This document shows positions 21,390-30,547 of a stretch of DNA of 64,000 bases, piece by piece. The position numbers were made by a program, and so were the translations under genes. The stretch is from an uncultured Pelagibacteraceae bacterium. GTDB lineage: Bacteria > Pseudomonadota > Alphaproteobacteria > Pelagibacterales > Pelagibacteraceae. The stretch is taken from assembly GCA_902543375.1 (NCBI GenBank), contig CACBYE010000003.1, positions 1 to 64,000 of the forward strand, given 5' to 3'. The number at the start of each line of letters is the position of its first letter. Positions within the stretch are counted from its first letter, which is position 1. The notes beneath the pieces were generated by a model. That model had not been told where the DNA came from, did not search any database, and saw nothing but the letters and a program-made list of their open reading frames with translations.

Positions 21390-22130
21390 ATGAATTCCAT
21401 TTCAGCAAACCTGAACGTTATGATCAAGGCAAGTGAAAAAGCTTCCAAAATTTTGATTAAAGATTTTGGTGAAATAGAAAAATTACAAGTATCAAAAAAA
21501 GGACCAAAAGATTTTGTAACTAATTCAGATTTAAAAACCGAAAAAATTATTATTGATGAGTTAAAAAAAGCTAGACCAAATTATTCAATATTAAGTGAAG
21601 AGGAAGGTGTCGTGAATAATAAAGATAAAAATAATACTTGGATAATTGATCCAATTGATGGAACAATAAATTATTTACACGGAGTACCACATTTTGCAAT
21701 ATCTATTGCTTTAAAATCTTATGACCAAATAATTGCAGGATTAATCTATGATCCAATCAAAGATGAGATGTTTTATGCTGAAAAAAATAATGGAACATAT
21801 CTAAATAACCAAAGAATAAAGGTTTCAAAAAGAAATAAAATTGAAGATTGTTTGTTTGTAGTAGGAAATAAAATTGATCATGACAATGAGCTCAATGTAA
21901 GGAAATCTGGATGTGCAGCATTAGACATGGCTTATGTAGCTGCAGGCAGATATGATGGATATTTTCAAAAAGATTTAAACCTATGGGACGTAGCAGCAGG
22001 TATTATAATTATAAAAGAGGCAGGAGGAATTTTGAATGAAATTAATTTAACAAAGATTAATGAAGTTAAAATTATCGCATCAAATAACAGCATTAATAAT
22101 AAATTTATTGAAAAATTGAAAAACTTTTAA
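21390..22130 (+). CDS. suhB: Inositol monophosphatase family protein (SuhB-like)
   Basis: Mg-dependent phosphatase of the FIG superfamily. The motifs are SEEEGV (about residue 70), [15 protein letters not shown] (metal-binding DPIDGT) and [18 protein letters not shown]. The 246 residues are of family length. The substrate could be inositol phosphate or another small phosphate; SuhB also has ribosome-related roles in enterobacteria. It sits 4 bases after efp among translation genes. Confidence 0.92.
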   Translation: MNSISANLNVMIKASEKASKILIKDFGEIEKLQVSKKGPKDFVTNSDLKTEKIIIDELKKARPNYSILSEEEGVVNNKDKNNTWIIDPIDGTINYLHGVPHFAISIALKSYDQIIAGLIYDPIKDEMFYAEKNNGTYLNNQRIKVSKRNKIEDCLFVVGNKIDHDNELNVRKSGCAALDMAYVAAGRYDGYFQKDLNLWDVAAGIIIIKEAGGILNEINLTKINEVKIIASNNSINNKFIEKLKNF

Positions 22131-22165
22131 TTGTTTTAAAAAAATCATTTGCTATAAGTCTCGTC

Positions 22166-22396
22166 ATGAAAAAAAAAATTCATCCAAACTATCACCCTAT
22201 AAAAGTTGAGATGACTGATGGTTCGGTATTTGAGACAAAATCAACTTGGGGAAAAGAAGGCGAAACTTTGAAACTTGAGATTGATCCAAAATCTCATTCG
22301 GCTTGGACAGGTGGAAAACAGAAACTTATGGATAAAGGTCGAATTAGTAAGTTTAATAAAAAATTTCAAAATTTTAAATCTGAAAAGAAAAATTAA
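22166..22396 (+). CDS. rpmE: Ribosomal protein bL31
   Basis: The 76-residue protein begins [20 protein letters not shown] and contains THPxxT-like [10 protein letters not shown], typical of bL31. It has no Cys residues, so it is the zinc-independent (C-minus) form. It overlaps the next gene by one base (TAATG). Confidence 0.95.
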   Translation: MKKKIHPNYHPIKVEMTDGSVFETKSTWGKEGETLKLEIDPKSHSAWTGGKQKLMDKGRISKFNKKFQNFKSEKKN

Positions 22397-22971
22397 TGAC
22401 AAATGCTCCATTAATGCCAATGGCAACTGCCGTTTGGTTAGTTGAAAATACTACTTTAACTTTCAAACAAATTGCAAATTTTTGTCAACTACATGAAGTA
22501 GAAATTCAGGGAATAGCTGATGGTGAAGTGGCAAAAGGAATTAAAGCCTATAACCCAATTATTTCTGGTCAATTATCAAGAGAGGAGATTGAATTATCGT
22601 CGAAAGACGAGAACAGACCATTAAAAATAAATAACTTTGACGTTCAGATAACCAACCAAGACAAAAAAATTAAAAAGTACGTTCCACTTTCAAAAAGACA
22701 GGATAAACCAGACTCAGCTTTGTGGTTGATTAAACAACACAACATATTAAAAGACTCTCAAATTGCAAGACTGGTTGGAATTACAAAAAACTCAGTGACA
22801 TCAATTAGAAATAAAAGTTACTGGAATTTTAACAATTTAAATCCCAAAGACCCAGTGGCTCTAAATTTAATTACTCAAAAAGATTTGGTTGAAGCAATAG
22901 AAAAAGCTGAAAGAAGAATTAAAAGAGAAAAAAGAGAAAAAGAGAAACAAAATAAAGATAATAAAAACTAA
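22396..22971 (+). CDS. trcR: TrcR-like cell-cycle regulator (DUF1013)
   Basis: A 191-residue alphaproteobacterial protein with the N-terminal signature APLMPMATAVWLVENTTLTF, followed by IANFCQLHEVEIQGIADGEV. The second half has an HTH-like segment LKDSQIARLVGITKNSVTSI, and it ends in a Lys/Glu-rich tail. In the Caulobacter group DUF1013 proteins are named TrcR and described as conserved cell-cycle transcriptional regulators. A DNA-binding role is likely here; the targets are unknown. Confidence 0.85.
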   Translation: MTNAPLMPMATAVWLVENTTLTFKQIANFCQLHEVEIQGIADGEVAKGIKAYNPIISGQLSREEIELSSKDENRPLKINNFDVQITNQDKKIKKYVPLSKRQDKPDSALWLIKQHNILKDSQIARLVGITKNSVTSIRNKSYWNFNNLNPKDPVALNLITQKDLVEAIEKAERRIKREKREKEKQNKDNKN

Positions 22972-23003
22972 AATATGGTTAATATAATTAGACATAAAAA
23001 TAT

Positions 23004-23041
23004 AAAAGTGATAACTAGATACTTTTTTGGAGGTATTTATT
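23004..23041 (+). promoter_or_regulatory. rpsU translation start region: strong SD with ATT start
   Basis: A strong Shine-Dalgarno GGAGG at 23029-23033 is followed by a 5-base spacer and ATT at 23039-23041. Just upstream, AAAAGT (23004-23009) and ACTTTT (23021-23026) can pair around an 11-base loop. No ATG, GTG or TTG follows the SD at a usable distance; the only nearby TTG (23027) overlaps the SD itself. Non-canonical AUU initiation is known for infC. Confidence 0.7.
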
Positions 23042-23233
23042 AAAATCGAGGTAAAAGATAATAACATTGAACAAGCTTTAAGAGTTTTGAAAAGAAAGCT
23101 CCAAAGAGATGGTTTTTTTAAAATCATAAAACTTAAAAATACATATGAAAAACCTTCAGAAAAAAAGAAAAGAATTTTGCAAGAGAACATTAAGAGAGTT
23201 AAAAAACTTACCAAGCTTAAAAATAGAATTTAA
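23039..23233 (+). CDS. rpsU: Ribosomal protein bS21, ATT start codon
   Basis: Small-subunit protein that helps base-pair mRNA leaders with 16S rRNA. Starting at ATT (read as Met) the protein is 64 residues and begins MKIEVKDNNIEQALRVLKRK. This aligns residue for residue with the usual alphaproteobacterial N-terminus M-x-V-x-V-x-DNN-x-x-QAL. The alternative TTG at 23027 would add four residues and place the start inside the SD. The rest, KLQRDGFF, YEKPSEKKKR and the basic tail, is typical. It immediately precedes tRNA-fMet. Confidence 0.93.
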   Translation: MKIEVKDNNIEQALRVLKRKLQRDGFFKIIKLKNTYEKPSEKKKRILQENIKRVKKLTKLKNRI

Positions 23234-23238
23234 TTTAT

Positions 23239-23315
<77 letters not shown>

Positions 23316-23351
23316 ATTTGAATATTTATAATATTGTATATAATAAAGATA

Positions 23352-24365
23352 ATGAAATTTTTAAATTTAATATTTTTACAGATTTATAAAATTTTTCCTA
23401 GTTCTTTAAAGCAATCAAATTTTATAAATTCTTTTAAAATTATATATTGGAAATATTTTTTAAATTTTAAGAGATTTCTCTTTTTAAAAAAAAACAATTT
23501 CAATTTAGATGAAGACAGTAAAAAAAAAATCAAAGAAATTAATAAAAATATAAACAATAACGGGATTGATATTCACAATCCAAAAAATATTTTTAACGAT
23601 AATGATATTGAAACACTTAATAAGATTATTAAATTATCAAAAAATAAAATTGAAGAATTTGAAAATTTAAAAAATAATAATGATTTTGATAAATTTAAAA
23701 ATGATTTAAAGAATAGAGGTATTTACAAACCTTTCAGATTTGATCTGGGTGGTTATCTGAAATTCAAAGATAGAAATATAGATGCAAATGATTTTACCAA
23801 AATAAATTATGAAATTCTAAAAATTGGTTTAAAGGAGGAGTTTCTATATTTGGCCTCTTTATATTTAGGCATCTATCCCTTTTTAGGAAGATTTTATGCA
23901 TGGTATGATTTTCCAACGAGTGGAAATGAAACCAGTTCACAATGTTGGCATAAAGATACTGATGATAAAAAATTTTTTAAAATATTCATTTATCTAAATG
24001 AGGTTGATGGTAATAATGGGCCTTTTTGTTATATAAAAAAAACTCATCAATCAAAAAAAAATTCTCAAATTAAAAAATATTTTAAAAAGACAGATTATTC
24101 GACTTTTGACATTTTAGAAGATAATGATGTTCATGATTTATATTCAGAAAAAGATATTATGGAGTGCAATGGAACATTGGGTACAACAATTTTTGCAGAT
24201 ACTTCAGGATATCATCGAGGTAAGAAACTCAAAAATGATAAAAGATTAATGCTTGTTTTCGAATACTTCTCTCAGAGTTCAAACTTTAATTATGATATAA
24301 AATTTAACAACATAATGAATGAGACATTTTCAAAAAAACAATTAACAGCATTAAGTAAAATTTAA
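23352..24365 (+). CDS. Phytanoyl-CoA dioxygenase (PhyH)-like 2OG-Fe(II) oxygenase
   Basis: Predicted Fe(II)/2-oxoglutarate-dependent oxygenase. Iron ligands are seen as CWHKDTDD (HxD) and the distal His in SGYHRGKKL, followed by Arg for 2-oxoglutarate binding; the intervening PFCYIKKTH strand fits PhyH. The first ~110 residues are a Lys/Asn-rich region with no recognised domain. I start at ATG 23352; a TTG is open at 23334. It begins 36 bases after tRNA-fMet and converges with a minus-strand methyltransferase (4-base overlap). The substrate is unknown; a glycan or lipid modification is inferred from neighbours. Confidence 0.75.
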   Translation: MKFLNLIFLQIYKIFPSSLKQSNFINSFKIIYWKYFLNFKRFLFLKKNNFNLDEDSKKKIKEINKNINNNGIDIHNPKNIFNDNDIETLNKIIKLSKNKIEEFENLKNNNDFDKFKNDLKNRGIYKPFRFDLGGYLKFKDRNIDANDFTKINYEILKIGLKEEFLYLASLYLGIYPFLGRFYAWYDFPTSGNETSSQCWHKDTDDKKFFKIFIYLNEVDGNNGPFCYIKKTHQSKKNSQIKKYFKKTDYSTFDILEDNDVHDLYSEKDIMECNGTLGTTIFADTSGYHRGKKLKNDKRLMLVFEYFSQSSNFNYDIKFNNIMNETFSKKQLTALSKI

Positions 24366-24937
24366 TTTTTTTGTAAAATGAACTGGTCGTTTTTCACAAA
24401 AAAACTTTTAAGCTTATTTGTTTGTGTAAAATAGTGAACAGCTTTTTGAACCGCATCTATCCTGTAATCATCTCCAATCAAATAACCAGAATTATTTAAC
24501 AATCTAAAATAATTCTCAATATCGTACTTAACAAATTTATATTGATGATTTCCATCAATATAAATAAAGTCAAATTTGATATGTTCTAATCTACCAAATG
24601 CTTCCTCAGAGGTCATCTTGAGAATTTCAACTTGTTTATTTGAAATATTCTTTTTCAATTTTTCGTTTACTAAATTAAATCTCAAATCCTGATTTTCTTG
24701 TTTGTATTTGTTATGCTTTTTATCAAAATAATCATCGCCAAAGTCCTTCCAAGGATCGATTAGATATAATTTGGTTGGTTTGTTTTTCTTTAATATAAGT
24801 TCGGAAAATTCTCCTTTCCAAACACCTATTTCACAACAAACTGAATTTTTTTTGATTAATTTAAAAATAAAGTTTCTTTTGTCAGGTAATTTTGTTTTGA
24901 TTTTTTTTAAAAGTTGTTTAATTCCTCTTATTATCAT
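24362..24937 (-). CDS. Class I SAM-dependent methyltransferase
   Basis: A 191-residue Rossmann-fold methyltransferase. Motif I is VCCEIGVWKGEFSE and the acidic post-strand-2 residue is in LYLIDPWKDFG. The FDFIYIDGNHQYKFVKYDI segment resembles Methyltransf_24/cephalosporin-hydroxylase-like enzymes. It is alone on the minus strand between two plus-strand genes. The acceptor is unknown; sugar O-methylation is plausible in this context. Confidence 0.75.
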   Translation of the reverse strand: MIIRGIKQLLKKIKTKLPDKRNFIFKLIKKNSVCCEIGVWKGEFSELILKKNKPTKLYLIDPWKDFGDDYFDKKHNKYKQENQDLRFNLVNEKLKKNISNKQVEILKMTSEEAFGRLEHIKFDFIYIDGNHQYKFVKYDIENYFRLLNNSGYLIGDDYRIDAVQKAVHYFTQTNKLKSFFVKNDQFILQKN

Positions 24938-25018
24938 TTTAAAAATTTAATAGAATATAAGACAATACAGTAATATGAATAAGAAAAATGTAAATATATC
25001 AAAAGTTATTCAAAATAA

Positions 25019-25666
25019 ATGATAAACTTTTTCTATTTAATACTAACAATTTTAAGAATTATAAAATATTTAATTTCTGATACTAGAAGATATTCAAATA
25101 TTTTATCAATTATCCTCTACTATAAACCAAAAAGTATTGCTGAAATAGGTGTTTATAGAGGTGTAAGATCCAGAGAAATGATACAAGCTGCAAAAATTTT
25201 TAACAAAAATATTGAATATTTTGGATTTGATTTATTTGAAATGATAAATAAAAAAATACAAAAAAAAGAGTTAAGTAAAATCCCGTACTCCAAAAAAGAT
25301 ATTCAAAACAAATTATCAAAACACGCTAAAGTGAAATTATTCAAAGGTTACACAAAAAAAACTCTAGATAAATTAAAAAATAAAAAAGTTGATTTAATCT
25401 TTATTGATGGAGGTCATAGATTAAGTACGATACAAAATGATTGGATTAAAAGTAAAAAATTTCAAAAAAAAAATACGATAATAATTTTTGATGATTATTA
25501 TTTAAATAACAAAAAAATAATTAAAAATTATGGTTGCAACCAAGTTGTAAACAAAATTAGTGATAAAAACTATACAAAAAAATTCTTTTTTTTTACTGAC
25601 AAGTTTATTCACTTAAAACAAAAATTAGATATTAAAATGATTCTTTTAAAAAAATTAGATGATTAA
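25019..25666 (+). CDS. Class I SAM-dependent methyltransferase (Methyltransf_24-like)
   Basis: A 215-residue protein with an N-terminal hydrophobic stretch (about residues 3-18). Motif I is SIAEIGVYRGVRSREMIQ, then IEYFGFDLFE, and VDLIFIDGGHRLSTIQNDW with the acidic IIIFDDYYL strand. The same IDGGH/IDGNH signature occurs in the neighbouring minus-strand enzyme, so the two are distant relatives. It overlaps the glycosyltransferase downstream by 8 bases, suggesting co-translation. Confidence 0.75.
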   Translation: MINFFYLILTILRIIKYLISDTRRYSNILSIILYYKPKSIAEIGVYRGVRSREMIQAAKIFNKNIEYFGFDLFEMINKKIQKKELSKIPYSKKDIQNKLSKHAKVKLFKGYTKKTLDKLKNKKVDLIFIDGGHRLSTIQNDWIKSKKFQKKNTIIIFDDYYLNNKKIIKNYGCNQVVNKISDKNYTKKFFFFTDKFIHLKQKLDIKMILLKKLDD

Positions 25667-26756
25667 ACAGCTTTTTTTCACATCTAAATTAGATTTTAAG
25701 TCAGGTTGGGGAACTTTGACAATAAATTACATTAATGAATTTAAAAAAAAAGATGTAATAGTTTTTTGTAATAAAAAAAATTCTGCTTTTAATTGTGAAC
25801 AATATGAAATTTTAAGGAAACCATTAGATTATATTAAAAATCCATTTTTAATTTTCATTGATTATTTTAAAATAAAAAAAATTTTAACGAAATATGACAA
25901 TTGTAAGATTTATTCACATTTCCCTGTCGAACCATATTGTTTATTTTTACCATTAATATCCAACTTTTTTTATTCAAATATTTATTATGCGATAGGAACG
26001 TATTCTCTAGAATTATATCAAAATTATAGGACTAAATTTTTGTTTAATTTAGCAAAAAAAAACTTTCAAAGTATTATTTTTTTTAGTTCATTCACAAGAA
26101 ATAACATAGAAAAGAAGATAAAATTTGATTATACAAAATTTAAAGAGACCATAAATCCAACAATAATCTTAAAGAAGATTAAAAGACAAAAAAAATTTAA
26201 AAAGAAAACAATAGTTTGTGTTGGTGAGATAAAACCTAGAAAAGGTTATCATTATCTCATTGAGGTGTTAATAAAAATAAATAGGTATTATAAGAAAAAT
26301 TTTAATTTAATTTTAATTGGAAAATCAAATAACAGTAATTATCAAGACAAATTAAACCTGATTGTCAAAAAAAATTGTCAATCTAAAAATGTTCAATTTC
26401 TTACGAATGTTGGCGTGAAAGAGTTAAAATTTTATTATCAAAAATCTCACTTATTTACAATGCTTTCAAAAAAAATCGGTAATCATTTTGAAGGATTTGG
26501 AATTGTATATTTAGAGGCATTAAATTTTGGATTACCTATAATTATTTCAAAAGAAAGTGGTGCAAAAGATTTATCAAATATTAAAAAAAGTATAAAAACT
26601 TTTAATCCAGAAAAAATTGATCATATTGCTAAGGAAATTATTAGAATTACAAATAATACCAAATTAATGAGTTTTAATTATAATTTTAACATATTAAAAG
26701 AGCATAATAATACAAACAAATTAAAACTTAATAAATTTTACAAAACATTGAATTAA
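25659..26756 (+). CDS. Glycosyltransferase family 4 (GT-B)
   Basis: A 365-residue GT-B enzyme. The C-terminal nucleotide-sugar domain begins at IVCVGEIKPRKGYHYLIEVL (about residue 185) and carries the E-x7-E motif in HFEGFGIVYLEALNFGLPII. The N-terminal half is less conserved and has AT-biased composition. Donor and acceptor sugars are not predictable. It is clustered with an SDR and a nucleotide-sugar dehydrogenase in the tRNA-adjacent cassette. Confidence 0.85.
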   Translation: MIKQLFFTSKLDFKSGWGTLTINYINEFKKKDVIVFCNKKNSAFNCEQYEILRKPLDYIKNPFLIFIDYFKIKKILTKYDNCKIYSHFPVEPYCLFLPLISNFFYSNIYYAIGTYSLELYQNYRTKFLFNLAKKNFQSIIFFSSFTRNNIEKKIKFDYTKFKETINPTIILKKIKRQKKFKKKTIVCVGEIKPRKGYHYLIEVLIKINRYYKKNFNLILIGKSNNSNYQDKLNLIVKKNCQSKNVQFLTNVGVKELKFYYQKSHLFTMLSKKIGNHFEGFGIVYLEALNFGLPIIISKESGAKDLSNIKKSIKTFNPEKIDHIAKEIIRITNNTKLMSFNYNFNILKEHNNTNKLKLNKFYKTLN

Positions 26757-26757
26757 G

Positions 26758-27654
26758 GTGAAATATTTAGTCACAGGATCTGCGGGATTTATTGGTTATC
26801 ATTTAGTGAAGAGTTTATTGAACGATGATAAAAATTTTGTTTTTGCAATAGATAAAAAAAAATTAAACCTTAAACATAAAAATTTAAAAACTATCACTAA
26901 AAATATTAATAATATTAAAAAATTTCCTGATGTAGATATAGTTTTTCACTTAGCTGCATTTAATGGTACTAAGTATTTTTACTCAAAGCCATTAAATGTT
27001 ATTGATCAAAATATTCTTTCAACACTAAAATTAGTTCAACATTATAAAAATAAAAGATTAATAAAATTTATAATTGCCGGCTCATCTGAAGCTTATGCTG
27101 GGGCTCAAATAATAAAAAAAAATAAAGGTATTTTACATAATGAAGAAGAACCAATTATCTTTCAAGATATTAAAAATCCAAGATGGAGTTATTCAACTTC
27201 CAAATTTATGAGTGAAATTATTACTATTAACAGTGGTATGCCCTATCTTATTTTGAGATACTTTAATGTATACGGTCCAAGACAAAAAGATCACTTTATA
27301 CCTGAATTTATTAATAGGATTAAAAGAGGAAAATACGAATTGTATGGATTTAAAAATAAAAGATCATTCATTTATATAGATGACGCAATAAAAGCAACAA
27401 TTAAAGCATCAAACATAAAAAAGAAAAATGAAATAATAAACATAGGCTCCGATATTGAGTCTAAGATAATTGACGTTGCTAGATTGATAATGAAAATATT
27501 TAAAATAAATCCCAAAAAACTTAAATTATTTCCAGCACCTAAAGGAAGTGTTTTAAATAGACGACCTGACATTAATAAATTACGAATGATTGTTGGTAAA
27601 ACAAATTTTTTAAGTTTAGAAGAGGGAATAAGATTATTATTAAAAAAAAAATAA
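26758..27654 (+). CDS. NAD-dependent epimerase/dehydratase (extended SDR)
   Basis: Predicted nucleotide-sugar epimerase or dehydratase. The 298 residues carry GSAGFIGYH (TGxxGxxG-type), FHLAAFNG, AGSSEAYAG and the catalytic YSTSK, followed by LRYFNVYGPRQ. The start is GTG at 26758, one base after the GT4 stop. Three bases separate it from the dehydrogenase gene, so the two probably act on the same nucleotide sugar. Confidence 0.85.
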   Translation: MKYLVTGSAGFIGYHLVKSLLNDDKNFVFAIDKKKLNLKHKNLKTITKNINNIKKFPDVDIVFHLAAFNGTKYFYSKPLNVIDQNILSTLKLVQHYKNKRLIKFIIAGSSEAYAGAQIIKKNKGILHNEEEPIIFQDIKNPRWSYSTSKFMSEIITINSGMPYLILRYFNVYGPRQKDHFIPEFINRIKRGKYELYGFKNKRSFIYIDDAIKATIKASNIKKKNEIINIGSDIESKIIDVARLIMKIFKINPKKLKLFPAPKGSVLNRRPDINKLRMIVGKTNFLSLEEGIRLLLKKK

Positions 27655-27656
27655 AT

Positions 27657-28442
27657 ATGAAAATAGGAATAATAGGCCTAGGTGTTTTAGGGAAAGCTTA
27701 TAAAAAAGGTTTTACGACTTGGGGGCACAAGGTTACTTCATATGACATAAAAGGAAATTATATTTTTGAAAAAGTATTAAAAACTGAAATTTGTTTCGTA
27801 TGTGTTCCTTCACCGAGTAGAAAAAATGGAGATTGTGATACTAGAATAGTTGTGTCAGTTTTAAGAAAGCTCAACAAAAAAAAATTTAATGGAATAGTCT
27901 GTGTTGCATCAACAGTAAACATTGGTTTTACATCAAAATCTATTTCAAAATTTAAAAATCTCAAAATTTGCAGTGTTCCTGAGTTGCTGAAGGAAAGGTC
28001 TTCATCAAAAGATTTTCTAAACAATAAGATTATAGTGGTCGGTACTAAAGATAAAAAAAAATTTTTAAAAATAAAAAGATGTTTTAGAAATAAAATTTTT
28101 TATATGGTTAAACCAGATGAAGCTGAGATATTTAAATATTTTAATAACTGCTATGCCGCATTGAGAGTAGTTTTTGCAAATATTTTCTACGAAATATCAA
28201 AAAAAAAAAATTGTAATTATAAAAAGATAAAAGATATATATATTAAAACTGGAAAAGCTGTTGATATGTATCTTGATGTCAATAAAAATTTAAGAGGTTA
28301 TGCTGGAATGTGCTTGCCAAAAGATGTCCGTGCACTCAAACATCATATGAAAAAGATGAGAATAAGTTTCAATTTAATTAATCAAATAGACCTAGATAAT
28401 AACAAACTAAAAAAAACAGTATTTAAAGGAATGAGAAAATAA
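27657..28442 (+). CDS. Short UDP-glucose/GDP-mannose dehydrogenase-family protein
   Basis: NAD-binding N-terminal domain (MKIGIIGLGVLGKAY), then the strand motif CFVCVPSPS, VASTVNIG, and a central helical domain containing GYAGMCLPKDVRALKHH with the catalytic Cys. Normal family members have about 400-440 residues with a third, C-terminal UDP-binding domain. This one stops at 261 residues and lacks it. There is no sign of a frameshift: the stop sits one base from the convergent transaldolase stop. Function may differ from classic four-electron oxidation. Confidence 0.75.
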   Translation: MKIGIIGLGVLGKAYKKGFTTWGHKVTSYDIKGNYIFEKVLKTEICFVCVPSPSRKNGDCDTRIVVSVLRKLNKKKFNGIVCVASTVNIGFTSKSISKFKNLKICSVPELLKERSSSKDFLNNKIIVVGTKDKKKFLKIKRCFRNKIFYMVKPDEAEIFKYFNNCYAALRVVFANIFYEISKKKNCNYKKIKDIYIKTGKAVDMYLDVNKNLRGYAGMCLPKDVRALKHHMKKMRISFNLINQIDLDNNKLKKTVFKGMRK

Positions 28443-28443
28443 A

Positions 28444-29142
28444 TCATATTTTAAATTTAGATTTTCGACTATCTTTTAAAAAAATTTTTACTGTTTCTTT
28501 TGTCAACTTGTCATATGATTTTCCAAAATTCTCTATTTTTTCGATTATTTTTGGAGGTATAGTGACTATATGACATCCAAGTTGTTTGGCTTGTAAATAA
28601 TTATAAGGTTCTCGGACACTTGCCCAGAGAATCTCTACATTTTTATAATTTTTTGCTAATTTTAAACTATTCTTAAATTCTGGAACTGGATCATTTCCAC
28701 AATCAGCAGATCTCCCCGCAAAAATTGAAATAATAACCTGAGTTTTTTTATCTAAACAACTTAATATTCTTTTTGTTTGTTTAGCACTATAAACAGCAGT
28801 AATATTCAATTTTATTTTCTTTTTATTCAATTGATTAATTATTTTTCCTGAAAAAACTCCTTTAGAGTTTATAATGGGTATCTTAACAAAAACATTTTTA
28901 CCCCAAGTATTTATCTTTAGTGCTTGATCGGTCATTGTTTTATTTGTATCTCCAAATACTTCAAATGAGATGGGCTTTTTTTTACAAACTTTCAGTATTT
29001 TTTTACAATATTCTTTATAATTTTTGGCGCCAGCTTTCCTGATTAAACTTGGATTTGTAGTAAAACCTTTAACAATTTTTTTTTGATTAAATTTTTTTAT
29101 TAAAGATAAATCTGCAATGTCACAATAAATTTTCGTTTTCAA
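28444..29142 (-). CDS. tal: Transaldolase (TalC/MipB-like subfamily)
   Basis: Class I aldolase transferring dihydroxyacetone units in the pentose phosphate pathway. The small 232-residue form has KGFTTNPSLIRKAG, the Schiff-base Lys in NVFVKIPIIN, and NITAVYSAKQ. The end of the barrel reads ILWASVREPYN. It may act as transaldolase or fructose-6-phosphate aldolase; with tkt in this window, transaldolase is favoured. It is the last gene of the 5S-rpmJ-pnt block. Confidence 0.88.
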   Translation of the reverse strand: MKTKIYCDIADLSLIKKFNQKKIVKGFTTNPSLIRKAGAKNYKEYCKKILKVCKKKPISFEVFGDTNKTMTDQALKINTWGKNVFVKIPIINSKGVFSGKIINQLNKKKIKLNITAVYSAKQTKRILSCLDKKTQVIISIFAGRSADCGNDPVPEFKNSLKLAKNYKNVEILWASVREPYNYLQAKQLGCHIVTIPPKIIEKIENFGKSYDKLTKETVKIFLKDSRKSKFKI

Positions 29143-29149
29143 TGTAAAC

Positions 29150-30547
29150 CTATAAATTTTTTGTGATATCTTCTGTCATTTTTTTTGCATCTGCAAATAG
29201 CATAAGAGTATTTTCTTTATAAAATAAATCATTATCTATTCCTGCATATCCAGGTGATAAACTTCTTTTTACAAAGAGCACTGATTTACACTTCTCTACA
29301 TCTAAGACTGGCATTCCAAAAATTGGACTTTGTGGATCAGTTTTTGCAACAGGATTGGTTACATCATTTGCACCAATTACGAATGCAACATCAGCATTTG
29401 CAAAATCATTATTGATTTCCTCTAACTCAAAAACCTCATCGTATGGAACATTAGCTTCGGCTAATAATACATTCATGTGTCCAGGCATTCTTCCAGCGAC
29501 TGGATGTATTGCATATGAAACTTTAATATCATTTTTCTTTAATGTATCTACCATTTCTCTCAAAGCATGCTGAGCTTGTGCTACTGCCATCCCATATCCT
29601 GGCACAATAATTACCGATGAGGCATTTTTCATTAAAAACGCTGCATCATCCGCATTACCACTTTTTACTGGTCTCTGTTCTTTTGTTGAAGAGCCTTTCA
29701 CTTCGTCAGTTGCACCCCATCCACCTAAAATCACATTGAAGAATGAACGATTCATACCCTTACACATAATGTAAGATAAAATTGCTCCAGAAGAGCCAAC
29801 AAGGGCACCTGTAATTATTAATGCAGAATTCTCTAAAGTAAAACCAATACCTGCTGCTGCCCAACCAGAATATGAATTAAGCATTGAAATTACCACTGGC
29901 ATATCTGCTCCACCAATTGGAATGATTAAAAGAAAACCAATTAAAAATGAAACTCCTAATAATATCCAAAATAGGTTGCTTGATTGTGTAGAGCAAAGTA
30001 AATAAATTAATAAGACGATTGAAATTAGGATTATTGCATTAAGAGGATGTTGACCTTTAAATGTGATTGGAGACCCTGACATTAATCCTTGAAGTTTTAA
30101 AAAAGCAATTACAGAACCTGAGAAAGTTATAGCTCCTACAGCTGCGCCGATGGACATTTCGATTAAACTCCCAAGTTTAATATTTCCTGGAACTCCAAGA
30201 TTGAATGCTTCGGGGTTTAAAAAAGCTGAAATTGCAACAAAGACAGCAGCAAGTCCTACCAAACTATGAAAGCCTGCCACTAATTCTGGCATAGCAGTCA
30301 TTGGTATTTTATAGGCTATAAAAGCTCCGATCGAACCTCCTACTAAAATAAAAATTAAAACATAAATGAAACCTGTTGAAAAGTTACCTATTAATAAAAA
30401 TGTCACGGTAACAGCAATAATCATTCCCAAAATCCCAAATAAATTACCTTGTCTGGATGTTTCGGGAGAAGATAATCCTCTTAGAGCAAGTATAAATAGT
30501 ACACCTGATACTAAATAAGAAATTGCAGATAAATTTGCTGAGATCAT
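29150..30547 (-). CDS. pntB: Proton-translocating NAD(P) transhydrogenase, beta subunit
   Basis: Membrane protein driving NADPH formation with the proton gradient. The N-terminal half has about eight or nine TM helices. The C-terminal NADP-binding domain (about residues 285-465) contains VIIVPGYGMAVAQAQHALREM, PVAGRMPGHMNVLLAEANVPYD and GANDVTNPVA, which are invariant family motifs. It overlaps the preceding subunit gene by 4 bases. It may supply NADPH alongside the NADP-type GAPDH. Confidence 0.97.
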   Translation of the reverse strand: MISANLSAISYLVSGVLFILALRGLSSPETSRQGNLFGILGMIIAVTVTFLLIGNFSTGFIYVLIFILVGGSIGAFIAYKIPMTAMPELVAGFHSLVGLAAVFVAISAFLNPEAFNLGVPGNIKLGSLIEMSIGAAVGAITFSGSVIAFLKLQGLMSGSPITFKGQHPLNAIILISIVLLIYLLCSTQSSNLFWILLGVSFLIGFLLIIPIGGADMPVVISMLNSYSGWAAAGIGFTLENSALIITGALVGSSGAILSYIMCKGMNRSFFNVILGGWGATDEVKGSSTKEQRPVKSGNADDAAFLMKNASSVIIVPGYGMAVAQAQHALREMVDTLKKNDIKVSYAIHPVAGRMPGHMNVLLAEANVPYDEVFELEEINNDFANADVAFVIGANDVTNPVAKTDPQSPIFGMPVLDVEKCKSVLFVKRSLSPGYAGIDNDLFYKENTLMLFADAKKMTEDITKNL

